DNA from: Terrimesophilobacter mesophilus | GTDB taxonomy: Bacteria; Actinomycetota; Actinomycetes; Actinomycetales; Microbacteriaceae | Reading direction: 5' to 3' | Assembly (NCBI RefSeq): GCF_014200375.1 | Contig: NZ_JACHBP010000001.1 | Location: 1,674,001 to 1,738,000 of the forward strand | Length of the DNA: 64,000 bases | Shown here: one piece after another, positions 1 through 8,846 of the stretch | How the letters are laid out: each line of letters begins with the position of its first letter | How positions within the stretch are numbered: the stretch's first letter is position 1 | Notes under the pieces: generated by a model | Seen by the model: only the letters and a program-made list of their open reading frames with translations | The model's database searches: none | What the model was told of the DNA's origin: nothing | Translations under genes and position numbers: made by a program

Positions 1-777
1 GCCGATCTGGCGGGCGCTCGCGGTGAAGTCGGACAGGGTGGCTCCCGCCGCGAGCGCGAGTCCCCAGGCATCCACTGCCCCGGTGAGGAATCGTTGCGCG
101 AAGGCGAGGTGGCCGGTGGCTCGACCGGGCTCTCCCGTGTCTCCGGCCCTGGTCTCATCCGGCCATTCGCCGACGACACTGCCGAAGAGCTCGGGGACGG
201 ACTTCGACCCCGCGCCGAACAGGGCCGACTGCAGCACGACATCCGGATTCTCGCCGTCGTGCAGCATGCGGAACAGCTTGCAGATGACGCTCGTTCGGTA
301 CGGATCGTCCCCGCCGGGCGAGTACACGATCGAGGTGTTGGACTGTTCGCCGCCGAGAACCGTCGAGGTCATGCCGGCCGGCCAGGGTGAGACCGGGATG
401 CCGCGGAGGGACGCTGCACCGGCTCCGCAGGATTCCCCGTCCGCGATGACCTCGGCGAGTCGCCTCGTGAACGCCGGATCGCGGGGGCCGTCGTAGACAT
501 GCCACGTGTCGCCTGCATCGTCGGAGACCGTGCCGATGAAACCAGAGTTCTGTGCATCGACCGGGACGCGGCGGAGGACGACCGGCACCTGGTAGACGAC
601 GGTCGGCGCCTCCGTCCGGTCCTCCACGATCGCGATCGACACCCTCACGAGCGGGTCCTCGTGAAGGTCGATCGACGCGACACGCCGCAGGGAGGGCTTC
701 GCGTCCTTCCCGACGAACCAGCGCTGGCGGCCGACCCACTCGGCAAGGGCGTCCGTGACCTCCAGCGCCGCTGCCAT
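1..777 (-). CDS. Maltokinase-like protein, N-terminal part (runs off left edge)
   Basis: The frame is open from an ATG at 777 to the window edge, giving 259 codons; the C-terminal catalytic part lies outside. The N-terminus has the maltokinase cap signature (RQRWFVGK near residues 18-25), and a later GGEQSNTS followed by CKLFR matches the ATP-binding region of Pep2/Mak enzymes, which phosphorylate maltose to maltose-1-phosphate for the GlgE alpha-glucan route. It is divergent from the GH13 gene at 899, which fits a TreS/Mak pair. A TACCCT box at 785-790 lies 7 bases before the ATG, so the transcript is probably leaderless. Family assignment is from recognisable motifs; the kinase core cannot be checked here. 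Confidence 0.8.
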   Translation of the reverse strand, partial: MAAALEVTDALAEWVGRQRWFVGKDAKPSLRRVASIDLHEDPLVRVSIAIVEDRTEAPTVVYQVPVVLRRVPVDAQNSGFIGTVSDDAGDTWHVYDGPRDPAFTRRLAEVIADGESCGAGAASLRGIPVSPWPAGMTSTVLGGEQSNTSIVYSPGGDDPYRTSVICKLFRMLHDGENPDVVLQSALFGAGSKSVPELFGSVVGEWPDETRAGDTGEPGRATGHLAFAQRFLTGAVDAWGLALAAGATLSDFTASARQIG

Positions 778-784
778 GGTCCCG

Positions 785-790
785 AGGGTA
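785..790 (-). promoter_or_regulatory. -10 box of leaderless maltokinase promoter
   Basis: On the minus strand this reads TACCCT, 7 bases before the ATG at 777, with no ribosome binding site between. This is the leaderless actinobacterial pattern seen repeatedly in this window. Confidence 0.45.
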
Positions 791-898
791 GTCCGACCCG
801 CTGGTGAACTGCAGGGAGCCCGGCGAAATCGCGGCGTCGGGCGGCCCGAGACCGGGCGGCAGTCGCGGTGGTCCCCCAATCAAGGGGAGACTATCCCT

Positions 899-3208
899 AT
901 GACTGATTCCGACGCCGCCGGCGAGGCCGTGGCAGATGAGCCGGAACCGGAAGAGCCGAGCTACGACGACATCCGGTACCCCGCGAGGCCGAAACGCCTG
1001 CGTCCGCGGGAGCAGTTGCGCTACAGCGGGGTCCGCCATTCGATCACCGACCCGCGCTCGGCGGTCGCATCCAACCCCTCGTACATCTCCTGGCTCAAGC
1101 GGCAGTCCATGCTGCGGGATGCCGACGCGCTGAGCCGTGCCCTCTCCGGCCAGCCGAGCATGTGGCGCAACCCCTACGCCCGCCCGGATGCGCGCAAGGC
1201 CATCCGTACGGCATCCGTATGGTTCACCGCGTACCCGATCTCGCTGATCACGCGACCGGGGCAGTCCTACCTCGATGCCCTCGGAAGTGGAGAACTGTGG
1301 GATGCGTTCGAGTCGATCGGCATCAGCGCCGTCCACACCGGGCCGGTGAAGCTCGCGGGCGGCCTCACCGGCTGGAACCAGACGGCGAGCGTCGACGGCC
1401 ACTTCGACCGGATCAGCACCCAGATCGACCCGGCGTTCGGGTCCGAAGACGAGTTCCGCGCCCTGTGCGACGTCGCGGAACAGCACGGCGGCAGTGTCAT
1501 CGACGACATCGTGCCCGGTCACACCGGCAAGGGCGCCGACTTCCGCCTCGCGGAGATGGCGTACAAGGACTTCCCGGGGATCTACCACATGGTGGAGATC
1601 CCGGAGGAGGACTGGGGACTGCTCCCGGATGTGCCCGCGGAAAGGGATGCCGTCAACCTCGATGCGGAGACCGAACTGGCGCTCGCCGACCGCGGTTACA
1701 TCATCGGCCAGCTGCAGCGCGTCATCTTCTACTCGCCAGGGGTCAAGGAGACAAACTGGAGTGCGACGGGGCCGATCCTCGGCGTCGACGGACGGACCCG
1801 CAGGTGGGTGTACCTCCACTACTTCAAGCAAGGGCAGCCGTCGATCAACTGGCTGGACCCGACGTTCGCCGGCATGCGACTCGTCATCGGCGACGCCCTG
1901 CACTCGCTCGGGGATCTCGGTTCGAGCGCGCTGCGCCTCGACGCGAACGGCTTCCTCGGCGTCGAGAAGAGCACTGAGGGCCAGCCGGGCTGGTCGGAGG
2001 GGCATCCGCTCTCCGAGGCGGCGAATCATCTCATCGCGAGCATGGTCCGCAAGGTGGGCGGCTTCTCATTCCAGGAGTTGAACCTCGGAATCGAGGACAT
2101 CAAGGACACCGGGCGGGTCGGGTCCGACCTCTCATACGACTTCATCAACCGTCCCGCGTACCACCACGCGCTCGCGGTGGCCGACACCGAGTTCCTGCGG
2201 CTGACGCTGCGCACCTCGCTCGAGTTGGGCGTCGAGCCGGCGAGCCTCGTCCACGCACTTCAGAACCATGACGAACTCACCTACGAGCTCGTGCACTGGG
2301 CGAACCGTCACCACCTCGACACGTACTCGTTCCGAGGGCTGGAGGTCACCGGGGTGGAGCTCGCGGAGACGATCAGGGCCGACCTCATCACGACCCTCAC
2401 GGGGGAGCGGGCGAGCTACAACCGGGTCTTCACGACCAACGGCATCGCCTGCACCACCGCATCGGTCATCGCCGCCGCACAGGGGTTCACACAGCTCGAC
2501 GCGATCACCCAGCAGGATGTCGACCCGATTCGCGAAGCGCATCTCGTTCTCGCGTGCTTCAACGCCTGGCAGCCCGGCGTCTTCGCGCTCTCCGCGTGGG
2601 ACCTGCTCGGCATGCTGCCGGTGCCGGAGACGTCGGTGGCCGAACTCATCGCCGGCGGCGACACGCGCTGGATCCACCGTGGAGCCCACGACCTCATCGA
2701 CGCAGACCCCGACGCGACGGCGTCGAGTTCCGGAATGCCCCGCGGGCGGTCGCTCTACGGATCGATCACGAGCCAGCTGGCCGACGAGCGCTCGTTCGCG
2801 TCGCGGCTGAAGGGGATCCTCCGCATCCGAGAGGCTCACGGCATCGACGTCGCGACCCAGGTCGACATCCCCGAGGTCGCGCATCCGGGCATGCTCGTGA
2901 TGGTGCACCGCCTCGACGAAGGGGACCAGTCCCTCGAGGACCCGCGCATGCAGGTGACGGTGCTGAACTTCAGCGGAGAGGCCGTCGAGGGCACCGTGCG
3001 CTCGGACCACCTCACCCCCCGCCGTTCGGTCACCAACGTCGAGAGCGGCGAGAAGATCGGCTACGTCGACGACCTGAGCAGTTTCTCGGTGCAGCTGCCG
3101 CCCTATGCGCGGCTGTTCCTCGTCATCGGGGGACCGGATGACGTCGTGCCGCCGTACACGCGCCCGATCGACATCATCACCGCCGCCGGCCAGGGGCCGA
3201 TGCCGTGA
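899..3208 (+). CDS. Trehalose synthase / maltose alpha-glucosyltransferase-like GH13 enzyme
   Basis: 769 residues. It belongs to the alpha-amylase (GH13) family: the nucleophile region LRLDANGF is near residue 347, the acid/base Glu in FSFQELNLG near 392, and the third acid in LQNHDELTY near 456. The last of these resembles TreS, which interconverts maltose and trehalose. Region I is unusual: it reads DDIVPGHTG near 201, with Gly where most GH13 enzymes have Asn before His. The start is the ATG at 899, placed by an AAGGGGAGA ribosome binding site at about 881-889; an upstream in-frame start at 755 would overlap the maltokinase gene and is not favoured. The divergent maltokinase supports a role in the maltose, trehalose and alpha-glucan pathway. 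Exact substrate is inferred. Confidence 0.75.
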   Translation: MTDSDAAGEAVADEPEPEEPSYDDIRYPARPKRLRPREQLRYSGVRHSITDPRSAVASNPSYISWLKRQSMLRDADALSRALSGQPSMWRNPYARPDARKAIRTASVWFTAYPISLITRPGQSYLDALGSGELWDAFESIGISAVHTGPVKLAGGLTGWNQTASVDGHFDRISTQIDPAFGSEDEFRALCDVAEQHGGSVIDDIVPGHTGKGADFRLAEMAYKDFPGIYHMVEIPEEDWGLLPDVPAERDAVNLDAETELALADRGYIIGQLQRVIFYSPGVKETNWSATGPILGVDGRTRRWVYLHYFKQGQPSINWLDPTFAGMRLVIGDALHSLGDLGSSALRLDANGFLGVEKSTEGQPGWSEGHPLSEAANHLIASMVRKVGGFSFQELNLGIEDIKDTGRVGSDLSYDFINRPAYHHALAVADTEFLRLTLRTSLELGVEPASLVHALQNHDELTYELVHWANRHHLDTYSFRGLEVTGVELAETIRADLITTLTGERASYNRVFTTNGIACTTASVIAAAQGFTQLDAITQQDVDPIREAHLVLACFNAWQPGVFALSAWDLLGMLPVPETSVAELIAGGDTRWIHRGAHDLIDADPDATASSSGMPRGRSLYGSITSQLADERSFASRLKGILRIREAHGIDVATQVDIPEVAHPGMLVMVHRLDEGDQSLEDPRMQVTVLNFSGEAVEGTVRSDHLTPRRSVTNVESGEKIGYVDDLSSFSVQLPPYARLFLVIGGPDDVVPPYTRPIDIITAAGQGPMP

Positions 3209-3846
3209 CGCGTGCTGAACCGGCCCGCGCAACACCCCGCCGTCGCGCGGGGAGTTCGACGAAGGGCGCCGCCAAGCGCGAAGCGATCCTGGATGCCGCC
3301 CTCGAGGTGTTCGGCGAGGTCGGCCTGCACGGGGCGTCGCTGCGGGAGATCGCGGGCCGCGTGGGCGTGAGCCACCAGTCGCTCATGCACTACTTCCCGA
3401 CCAAGAACGAGCTGCTCATGGCGGTGCTGCGGCGTCGAGACGAGCGGCTTCGCCGGCACTTCGCCGACGCGGGCGGCATGTCGATCGGCGAGCTCATCGC
3501 GGTCGCCAGGGACAACGTGCGGATGCCGGGCGTCATCGAGCTCTACAACATGGCGTCGGCGGAGGCGACCAACACGGAGCATCCGGCGCACGCGTACTAC
3601 GCCGAGTTCTACGAGAGCATCATCGCCTCGAACGTTCGGTACCTGCAGCTGGCGGCGGATCGGGGGCTTCTGCGCGACGGCTGGACGCCGGAATCCGCTG
3701 CCCGCGCCATCCTCGGGATGATGGACGGACTGCAGCTGCAATGGCTCTACAACCGGGATGACGTGCACGTGGCGCAGAGCATGGAACTGCTGGTCGGGGC
3801 CCTGATTGCGGTTCCCCTCGACACGTTGGACGAGGCGAGAAAATAA
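3205..3846 (+). CDS. TetR/AcrR family transcriptional regulator
   Basis: 213 residues. The N-terminal helix-turn-helix domain is clear ([18 protein letters not shown], then [20 protein letters not shown] around residues 20-65), followed by a helical ligand-binding domain that is not diagnostic. The GTG start overlaps the TGA of the GH13 gene (GTGA), so translation is probably coupled. It ends 39 bases before putA, and a 16-base palindrome lies in that gap over the putA promoter. The most economical inference is that it controls putA and possibly itself, although it is co-oriented with the GH13 gene. Confidence 0.85.
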   Translation: MTRAEPARATPRRRAGSSTKGAAKREAILDAALEVFGEVGLHGASLREIAGRVGVSHQSLMHYFPTKNELLMAVLRRRDERLRRHFADAGGMSIGELIAVARDNVRMPGVIELYNMASAEATNTEHPAHAYYAEFYESIIASNVRYLQLAADRGLLRDGWTPESAARAILGMMDGLQLQWLYNRDDVHVAQSMELLVGALIAVPLDTLDEARK

Positions 3847-3847
3847 A

Positions 3848-3863
3848 CTTGCCACTTGGCAAG
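3848..3863. promoter_or_regulatory. Palindromic operator candidate upstream of putA
   Basis: CTTGCCA-CT-TGGCAAG is a perfect inverted repeat with 7-base arms, just after the TetR stop codon. It overlaps the putative -35 (TTGCCA, 3849-3854), which stands 19 bases before a TATTCT -10 at 3874-3879. Its position suits a repressor, most simply the adjacent TetR protein; binding itself is inference. Confidence 0.55.
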
Positions 3864-3873
3864 GTTTTGGGTC

Positions 3874-3879
3874 TATTCT
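3874..3879 (+). promoter_or_regulatory. -10 box of leaderless putA promoter
   Basis: TATTCT lies 6 bases before the putA ATG at 3886 and there is no Shine-Dalgarno sequence. Transcription should therefore begin at or beside the start codon. Confidence 0.5.
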
Positions 3880-3885
3880 GAGACC

Positions 3886-6800
3886 ATGGCCAAGACTTCC
3901 GCTGCTTCAGCGCGCCCGCCGCGCGCGGTACAGAACACCACTCCCGCCCTCCCCGCGACGATCGGCGACGACGCCGTCGAGCTCGCCCGCACCTGGGCGA
4001 AGCGCGGCGCCGCCGCCGGATCGAGCGGCTCCGCCGCCCTCCTTGCCCAGGTGCTCAAAGACCAGAACGGGCTCGACTTCACGATCGGATTCGTCGACCG
4101 GGTCATCCGCCCCGAAGACCTCCGCGTCGCCGCCCGCAACCTCGCCGACCTCGCGAAGCGCACCCCGTCCTTCCTGCCCTGGTACATGCGGTTCGCCATC
4201 CGCCTCGGCGGGCTGGTCGCTCCCATCCTGCCCTGGCCCGTCGTCCCCATCGCGCGCGCGGTGCTGCGCCAGATGGTCGCCCACCTCATCGTCGATGCGC
4301 GGCCGGCCAGGCTCGGACCGGCGATCGCGCGCCTGAAGAAGCCCGGCATCCGGTTGAACATCAACCTGCTCGGCGAGATCGTGCTCGGCAAGGCCGAGGC
4401 CGAGCGCCGCCTCGAGGGGACCAGGAGGCTGCTGCAGCGCCCCGACGTCGACTACGTGTCGATCAAGGTCTCCTCGATCGAGAGCCAGCTCAACATGTGG
4501 GCATTCGATGAGACCGTCGAGCGCGTCACCAAGCGGCTCACGCCGCTCTACGAGCTCGCCGCCGCATCCGCGACCCCCAAGTTCATCAACATGGACATGG
4601 AGGAGTACCGCGACCTCGACCTCACGATCGCCGTGTTCGAGAGCATCCTCGACCAGCCGCAGCTCCTGAAGCTCGAGGCCGGCATCGTGCTGCAGGCCTA
4701 CCTTCCGGATGCCCTCGGCGCCTACCAGCGCATCGTCGAGTGGTCGACAGCGCGCGTCGCCCGCGGCGGTGCGCCCGTCAAGATCCGCCTCGTCAAGGGT
4801 GCGAACCTCGCCATGGAGACCGTCGAGGCGACCATGCACGGCTGGGAGCTTGCCACCTGGCCGAGCAAGCAGGCCACCGACACGAACTACAAGCGCGTAC
4901 TCGACTGGGCGCTCACGCGCGAGCGGACGACCGCCGTGCGCATCGGCATCGCCGGCCACAACCTCTTCGACATCGCTTTTGCGCACCTGCTCGCCGAAGC
5001 GCGCGGCGTCTCCGACCACGTCGAGTTCGAGATGCTGCTCGGCATGGCCGAGGGTCAGGCGGATGCCGTGCGCGCCGACGTCGGCGGCCTTCTGCTCTAC
5101 ACACCCGTCGTGCTGCCGCAGGAGTTCGACGTCGCGATCGGCTACCTCATCCGGCGCCTGGAGGAGAACGCGAGCCAGGAGAACTTCATGTCCGCGGTCT
5201 TCGAACTCGTCGAGAACGAGGAGCTGTGGAACCGGGAGCGCGACCGCTTCCTCGCCTCGCTCGCAGATGTCGACGTGGAGGTGCCTGCACCGAATCGCCG
5301 GCAGTCGCGACTTGCGGCGCACACCGCTTTCGTCGGTGGATTCGCGAACACCCCCGATACCGACCCCGCTCTGCCTGCGAACCGGGCCTGGGGTTCCAAG
5401 GTGCTCGGCGCCGTGGAGAAGAGCCCGCTCGGGCTCGACATCGTCGCCGCGGCCGCCGTGAATGACGAGAAGCAGCTCGACGCGGTGTTCGCGCGGGTGC
5501 TGCCCGCGGCGAAGGGCTGGGCTGCGCTCAGCGGGAAGGGGCGCGCGGAGATCCTCCGGAGGGCCGCCGACGTTCTCGAGGAGACCCGGGGCAACCTCAT
5601 CGAGGTCATGGCCACCGAGGCGGGCAAGACGATCGCCGAGGGCGATGTCGAGGTGAGCGAGGCGATCGACTTCGCCCGCTACTACGCGCAGCTCGCCGAG
5701 GAGCTCGACGCGGTCGACGGGGCGAAGTACACGCCGTCGACGCTCATCGTCGTGACCCCGCCGTGGAACTTCCCGGTGGCGATCCCCGCCGGCTCGACGC
5801 TCGCCGCGCTCGCCTCCGGCGCATCCGTCATCATCAAACCGGCCAAGCAGGCGCAGCGCTCCGGCGCGGTCATGGTGGACGCGCTCTGGCGCGCCGGCGT
5901 GCCGCGCGACGTGCTCGCCCTCGTCGACCTCAAGGACCGCAGCCTCGGCGAGAAGATGGTGTCGCATCCCGAAGTCGATCGCGTCATCCTCACCGGCGGC
6001 TACGAGACGGCGGAGTTGTTCCGGTCGTGGCGGCCGGAGCTCAACATCCTCGCCGAGACGAGCGGCAAGAACGCGATCATCGTGACGCCGTCCGCCGACC
6101 TCGACCTCGCGGTGGCGGATGTCGTCAAGAGCGCGTTCGGGCACGCCGGCCAGAAGTGCTCGGCGGCGAGCCTCGTGATCCTCGTCGGGTCGGTGGCCCG
6201 CTCGGAGCGGTTCGAGAAGCAGCTCGTGGATTCGGCGACGACGCTGCGCGTCGGCTACCCGAGCGACCCCACGACCCAGATGGGCCCGATCATCGAGGCC
6301 GCGAACGGCAAACTCCAGCGTGGTCTCACCGAACTCGAACCGGGCGAGCGCTGGCTGCTCCAGCCGGAGCAGCTCGACGAGACCGGGCGACTGTGGTCTC
6401 CGGGCATCCGCACCGGGGTCGCCGCAGGCAGCGACTTCCACCTGACCGAGTTCTTCGGACCGGTGCTCGGCATCATGCGGGCGGCGACCCTCGAGGAGGC
6501 GATCCGCCTGCAGAACCAGGTCGATTACGGTCTCACAGCGGGGCTGCACTCGCTCGACCCCGACGAGCTCGCCACCTGGCTTGCCGAGGTTCAGGCAGGA
6601 AACCTGTACGTGAACCGCGGGATCACGGGCGCGATCGTGCGGCGGCAGCCGTTCGGTGGCTGGAAGCGCTCCGTCGTCGGCGCGAGCACGAAGGCCGGCG
6701 GACCGAACTACCTCGTGCACCTCGGGTCATGGGCGCGCACGAAGGCGACGGCGAAGGCGACGGTGACGGATGCCGTAGCGCCGATCATCGCGGCGGCAGG

Positions 6801-7383
6801 CTCCGAGTGGGTCGGCCGCGCAGCGCAGAGCGACCAGGCCGCGTGGGAGCACGAGTTCGGTGTCGCCAAGGACGTCTCGGGCCTCGGCGTGGAGCGGGAC
6901 GTGTTCCGCTACCGGTCGCTTCCCGTCACGGTGCGGCTCAACGCCGGCGGCTCGGTCGACGAGCTCGCACGGGTCGTCGCGGCCGGAGTGCGGGCCGGCG
7001 GCCTGCACGACGACGGCAGCGCGGCGCGCACCTCGGAAACGGGCCGCAACGTCTCCGTGAGCGCGGCGGAGCAGCTGCCTGCGGAACTTGCCCGTGCGAT
7101 CGAGGCGACCGGGGCATCCGTCGTCATCGAGAACGATGAGGCCTGGCTCGCGCGCGCCGGCGCGGGGAGCCTGCGAACCTCGCGGGTGCGACTGGTCGGC
7201 GGCGGGCACGTGGACCTCGCGGTCGCGCTCGGCGGCAGCCCCGACGTGGCGATCTACTCGGAGGCGGTGACCGAGGCCGGTCGCATCGAACTGCTTCCGT
7301 TCCTCCGCGAGCAGGCGATCGCGATCACAGCGCACCGCTTCGGCAACCCGGACCACTGGTCGGAAGAGGTTCTGCCGCTGTAA
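3886..7383 (+). CDS. putA: Bifunctional proline dehydrogenase / delta-1-pyrroline-5-carboxylate dehydrogenase
   Basis: 1165 residues. Proline is oxidised by the N-terminal FAD-dependent proline dehydrogenase barrel (about residues 100-460; RLVKGANLAMET and KQATDTNYKR are typical flavin-site segments). P5C is then oxidised to glutamate by the aldehyde dehydrogenase domain (about 500-960), with TPPWNFPVAIPAG, the general base Glu in LAETSGKN near 724 and the catalytic Cys in GQKCSAASL near 758. A further C-terminal stretch of about 180 residues follows. The start at 3886 is preferred over an in-frame ATG at 3856 because of the leaderless -10 box. The upstream TetR gene and palindrome suggest induction, perhaps by proline. 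Confidence 0.95.
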   Translation: MAKTSAASARPPRAVQNTTPALPATIGDDAVELARTWAKRGAAAGSSGSAALLAQVLKDQNGLDFTIGFVDRVIRPEDLRVAARNLADLAKRTPSFLPWYMRFAIRLGGLVAPILPWPVVPIARAVLRQMVAHLIVDARPARLGPAIARLKKPGIRLNINLLGEIVLGKAEAERRLEGTRRLLQRPDVDYVSIKVSSIESQLNMWAFDETVERVTKRLTPLYELAAASATPKFINMDMEEYRDLDLTIAVFESILDQPQLLKLEAGIVLQAYLPDALGAYQRIVEWSTARVARGGAPVKIRLVKGANLAMETVEATMHGWELATWPSKQATDTNYKRVLDWALTRERTTAVRIGIAGHNLFDIAFAHLLAEARGVSDHVEFEMLLGMAEGQADAVRADVGGLLLYTPVVLPQEFDVAIGYLIRRLEENASQENFMSAVFELVENEELWNRERDRFLASLADVDVEVPAPNRRQSRLAAHTAFVGGFANTPDTDPALPANRAWGSKVLGAVEKSPLGLDIVAAAAVNDEKQLDAVFARVLPAAKGWAALSGKGRAEILRRAADVLEETRGNLIEVMATEAGKTIAEGDVEVSEAIDFARYYAQLAEELDAVDGAKYTPSTLIVVTPPWNFPVAIPAGSTLAALASGASVIIKPAKQAQRSGAVMVDALWRAGVPRDVLALVDLKDRSLGEKMVSHPEVDRVILTGGYETAELFRSWRPELNILAETSGKNAIIVTPSADLDLAVADVVKSAFGHAGQKCSAASLVILVGSVARSERFEKQLVDSATTLRVGYPSDPTTQMGPIIEAANGKLQRGLTELEPGERWLLQPEQLDETGRLWSPGIRTGVAAGSDFHLTEFFGPVLGIMRAATLEEAIRLQNQVDYGLTAGLHSLDPDELATWLAEVQAGNLYVNRGITGAIVRRQPFGGWKRSVVGASTKAGGPNYLVHLGSWARTKATAKATVTDAVAPIIAAAGSEWVGRAAQSDQAAWEHEFGVAKDVSGLGVERDVFRYRSLPVTVRLNAGGSVDELARVVAAGVRAGGLHDDGSAARTSETGRNVSVSAAEQLPAELARAIEATGASVVIENDEAWLARAGAGSLRTSRVRLVGGGHVDLAVALGGSPDVAIYSEAVTEAGRIELLPFLREQAIAITAHRFGNPDHWSEEVLPL

Positions 7384-7407
7384 TGGCGGTTCTGTCGCGG
7401 CAGCGCG

Positions 7408-7968
7408 TCACTCGGATTCGGGGCGGGGATAGGTGATCGCCCCGTCGTGCACCCGCGCGAACTCGGTCAGTTCTGCGGGCGTCGTCGAGGTCGGCGACAT
7501 GATGTCGAAGACCTCGACCCCTGCGACGATGAGCGCGTCGGTGATGAGCCGCCGGTGACACCGCCACGGCACCGCCTCGCTGCACATGATCGCCGGGACC
7601 GACACCGCCGCGACATCCATCAACTCTGCAAGCCCGGAACGGAATCCGTCGGTCGCCATGTAATCGGCATAGTCGCGAAACGCCTTGACCCTCCACCCGC
7701 CGTTCACGCTGGGAACGCCTGCCGGTGTGTGCCGGCGGCCGCCGAGGTCCTCGATCCATCGGTACCGGATGTCGTCGGGCAGCGCGTGCTGAATCGCGGC
7801 CTGGTTCCACTGCGGAAACTTTCGGGACGAGGGAAACGACCGCACGTCGGCGAGCTCGTCGACGCCGTTCTCCTGCAGCATCGCCAGCACTTCGTCGAAG
7901 GCACGGGTGGAATGGCCGATGGTGAAGACTCGAAGCGTCGCCCGGTCGGCTGCACTGTTCTCAGACAT
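7408..7968 (-). CDS. DUF488 domain protein
   Basis: 186 residues. DUF488 hallmarks are present: FTIGHSTR near residue 15, DVRSFPSSRKFPQWN near 42-56, and MCSEAVPWRCHRRLI in the C-terminal half with the conserved CxE and Cys/His residues. The family has no firmly established biochemical role. It is convergent with putA, 24 bases away. A perfect 9-base inverted repeat sits immediately upstream of the start, just after a TAGAGT -10 box (7992-7997), suggesting repression or autoregulation. Identity to the family is solid; function is unknown. Confidence 0.85.
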   Translation of the reverse strand: MSENSAADRATLRVFTIGHSTRAFDEVLAMLQENGVDELADVRSFPSSRKFPQWNQAAIQHALPDDIRYRWIEDLGGRRHTPAGVPSVNGGWRVKAFRDYADYMATDGFRSGLAELMDVAAVSVPAIMCSEAVPWRCHRRLITDALIVAGVEVFDIMSPTSTTPAELTEFARVHDGAITYPRPESE

Positions 7969-7970
7969 TC

Positions 7971-7993
7971 GTCCTGACCCCCCAGGTCAGGAC
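7971..7993. promoter_or_regulatory. Inverted repeat over the start region of the DUF488 gene
   Basis: GTCCTGACC-CCCCA-GGTCAGGAC is a perfect 9-base dyad two bases before the DUF488 ATG (read on the minus strand) and directly downstream of a TAGAGT -10 at 7992-7997. It covers the expected transcription start, which is a classic repressor position; it could instead be a 5' UTR hairpin. Confidence 0.45.
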
Positions 7994-8075
7994 TCTAGGC
8001 GATGCGCCCAGAGAATGGGGTCGGAATGTCGGTGGTCGCACCTAATCTTGAGAAATGGCGCGACACGCCGAAAAC

Positions 8076-8120
8076 ACTATATGTAGGGGAATGACACAGG
8101 TGTGATTCCCGTTATATAGT
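8076..8120. promoter_or_regulatory. 45-base palindromic promoter region upstream of a short peptide gene
   Basis: The outer arms are ACTATAT (8076-8082) and ATATAGT (8114-8120). Inside them, GGGAAT (8087-8092) pairs with ATTCCC (8105-8110), and ACA (8094-8096) pairs with TGT (8101-8103). On the plus strand an ATGACA -35 (8091-8096) and a TATAGT -10 (8115-8120) are spaced by 18 bases, so the palindrome coincides with a near-consensus promoter. By symmetry a TATAGT box also faces the DUF488 gene. It may be an operator, two face-to-face promoters, or a structured element. Confidence 0.55.
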
Positions 8121-8192
8121 AGGAGACCACGCAGGGGCTGGATATCCGGTTTCTGGGGGATATTCGCTTCGAGAAGACTTAAGGAGGTCATC

Positions 8193-8276
8193 ATGGAGAA
8201 CGACACCGACACCGTCGGCGGCTACGCAGTTCCCGTCGACCCGATGGATCTTCTGCAGTGCGACAGCTGCCAGTAG
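8193..8276 (+). CDS. 27-residue peptide ending in a CxxC motif
   Basis: A small gene with an excellent ribosome binding site (AAGGAGGT at 8181-8188, 4 bases before the ATG) and a TAG at 8274-8276. The peptide starts MENDTDT, has VPVDPMD in the middle and ends LLQCDSCQ. It has no signal peptide or membrane segment. It is monocistronic in appearance: promoter palindrome upstream, perfect terminator hairpin 22 bases after the stop. Possible roles include a leader peptide sensing cysteine (both Cys codons are near the end), a precursor of a modified peptide, or a small metal-binding protein. No family is recognised with certainty, but the expression signals argue it is real. Confidence 0.6.
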   Translation: MENDTDTVGGYAVPVDPMDLLQCDSCQ

Positions 8277-8298
8277 GCAGCCGCACGACAGGGTTCTA

Positions 8299-8340
8299 GA
8301 AGCCCCGGACACCACGACGGTGACCGGGGCTTCGTCGTTT
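8299..8340 (+). terminator. Rho-independent terminator after the short peptide gene
   Basis: A perfect 10-base stem, GAAGCCCCGG (8299-8308) and CCGGGGCTTC (8324-8333), with a 15-base loop, followed by GTCGTTT. It separates the peptide gene from the MaoC genes, or could act as an attenuator for them. Confidence 0.8.
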
Positions 8341-8396
8341 CCGTCTCGCCTTCTTCCGCGAAACCGCGGTCTCGCGGCACATGAGAAGATGGGCGG

Positions 8397-8846
8397 ATGG
8401 GAGTGAATCCTGACATCGCCGGCCGCGTCTTTCCGCCGGCCGAGCCGTACCTCGTGGGCCGCGAGAAGATCCGCGAGTTCGCCCGGGCCGTCTTCTCCGA
8501 GAACCCGGTCAACCTCGATCCGGATGCCGCCCGCGCCCGCGGATACGCGGACATCGTCGCCCCTCCCACCTTCCCCATCGTGGTGCAGGAGCGCACGCTC
8601 GCCCAGCTCCTCGCCGAACCGGATGCCGGCATCGACTTCACGCGCGTCGTCCACGGTGACCAGCGTTTCAAGTATTCGCGGCCCATCGTGGCGGGCGACG
8701 AGCTCACCGCGACGCTCACCGTGACGAGCGTCAAGTCCCTCGGAGGGCACTCGATGGTCACCTCCGAGTCGGCCATAGTCGACGCGACCGGCGCGCACGT
8801 CGTGACCGCGACATCCACCCTCGTCGTGCGGGGGGACGAATCATGA
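8397..8846 (+). CDS. MaoC-like dehydratase, HadA-type subunit
   Basis: 149 residues with a hot-dog fold of the N-terminal MaoC (FAS1 dehydratase-like) type: YLVGREKIREFARAV at the start, then VAPPTFPIV and RFKYSRPIVAGDEL. It lacks the catalytic hydratase motif, which is supplied by the partner encoded next (ATGA overlap at 8843-8846). In mycobacteria the equivalent HadA stabilises the HadB catalytic subunit of (3R)-hydroxyacyl-ACP dehydratase. Here, with no sign of mycolate genes, a role in general fatty-acid synthesis or degradation is inferred. Confidence 0.8.
   Translation: MGVNPDIAGRVFPPAEPYLVGREKIREFARAVFSENPVNLDPDAARARGYADIVAPPTFPIVVQERTLAQLLAEPDAGIDFTRVVHGDQRFKYSRPIVAGDELTATLTVTSVKSLGGHSMVTSESAIVDATGAHVVTATSTLVVRGDES

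Noticed and set aside
3907..6720. 937-codon minus-strand open frame
   Set aside because: It is opposite putA, which carries both full catalytic domains; the shadow has no recognisable domain.
8299..8340. Hairpin after the short peptide as a riboswitch
   Set aside because: It is a simple perfect stem with a short T-rich tail and no conserved aptamer-like structure could be recognised; terminator is the simpler reading.
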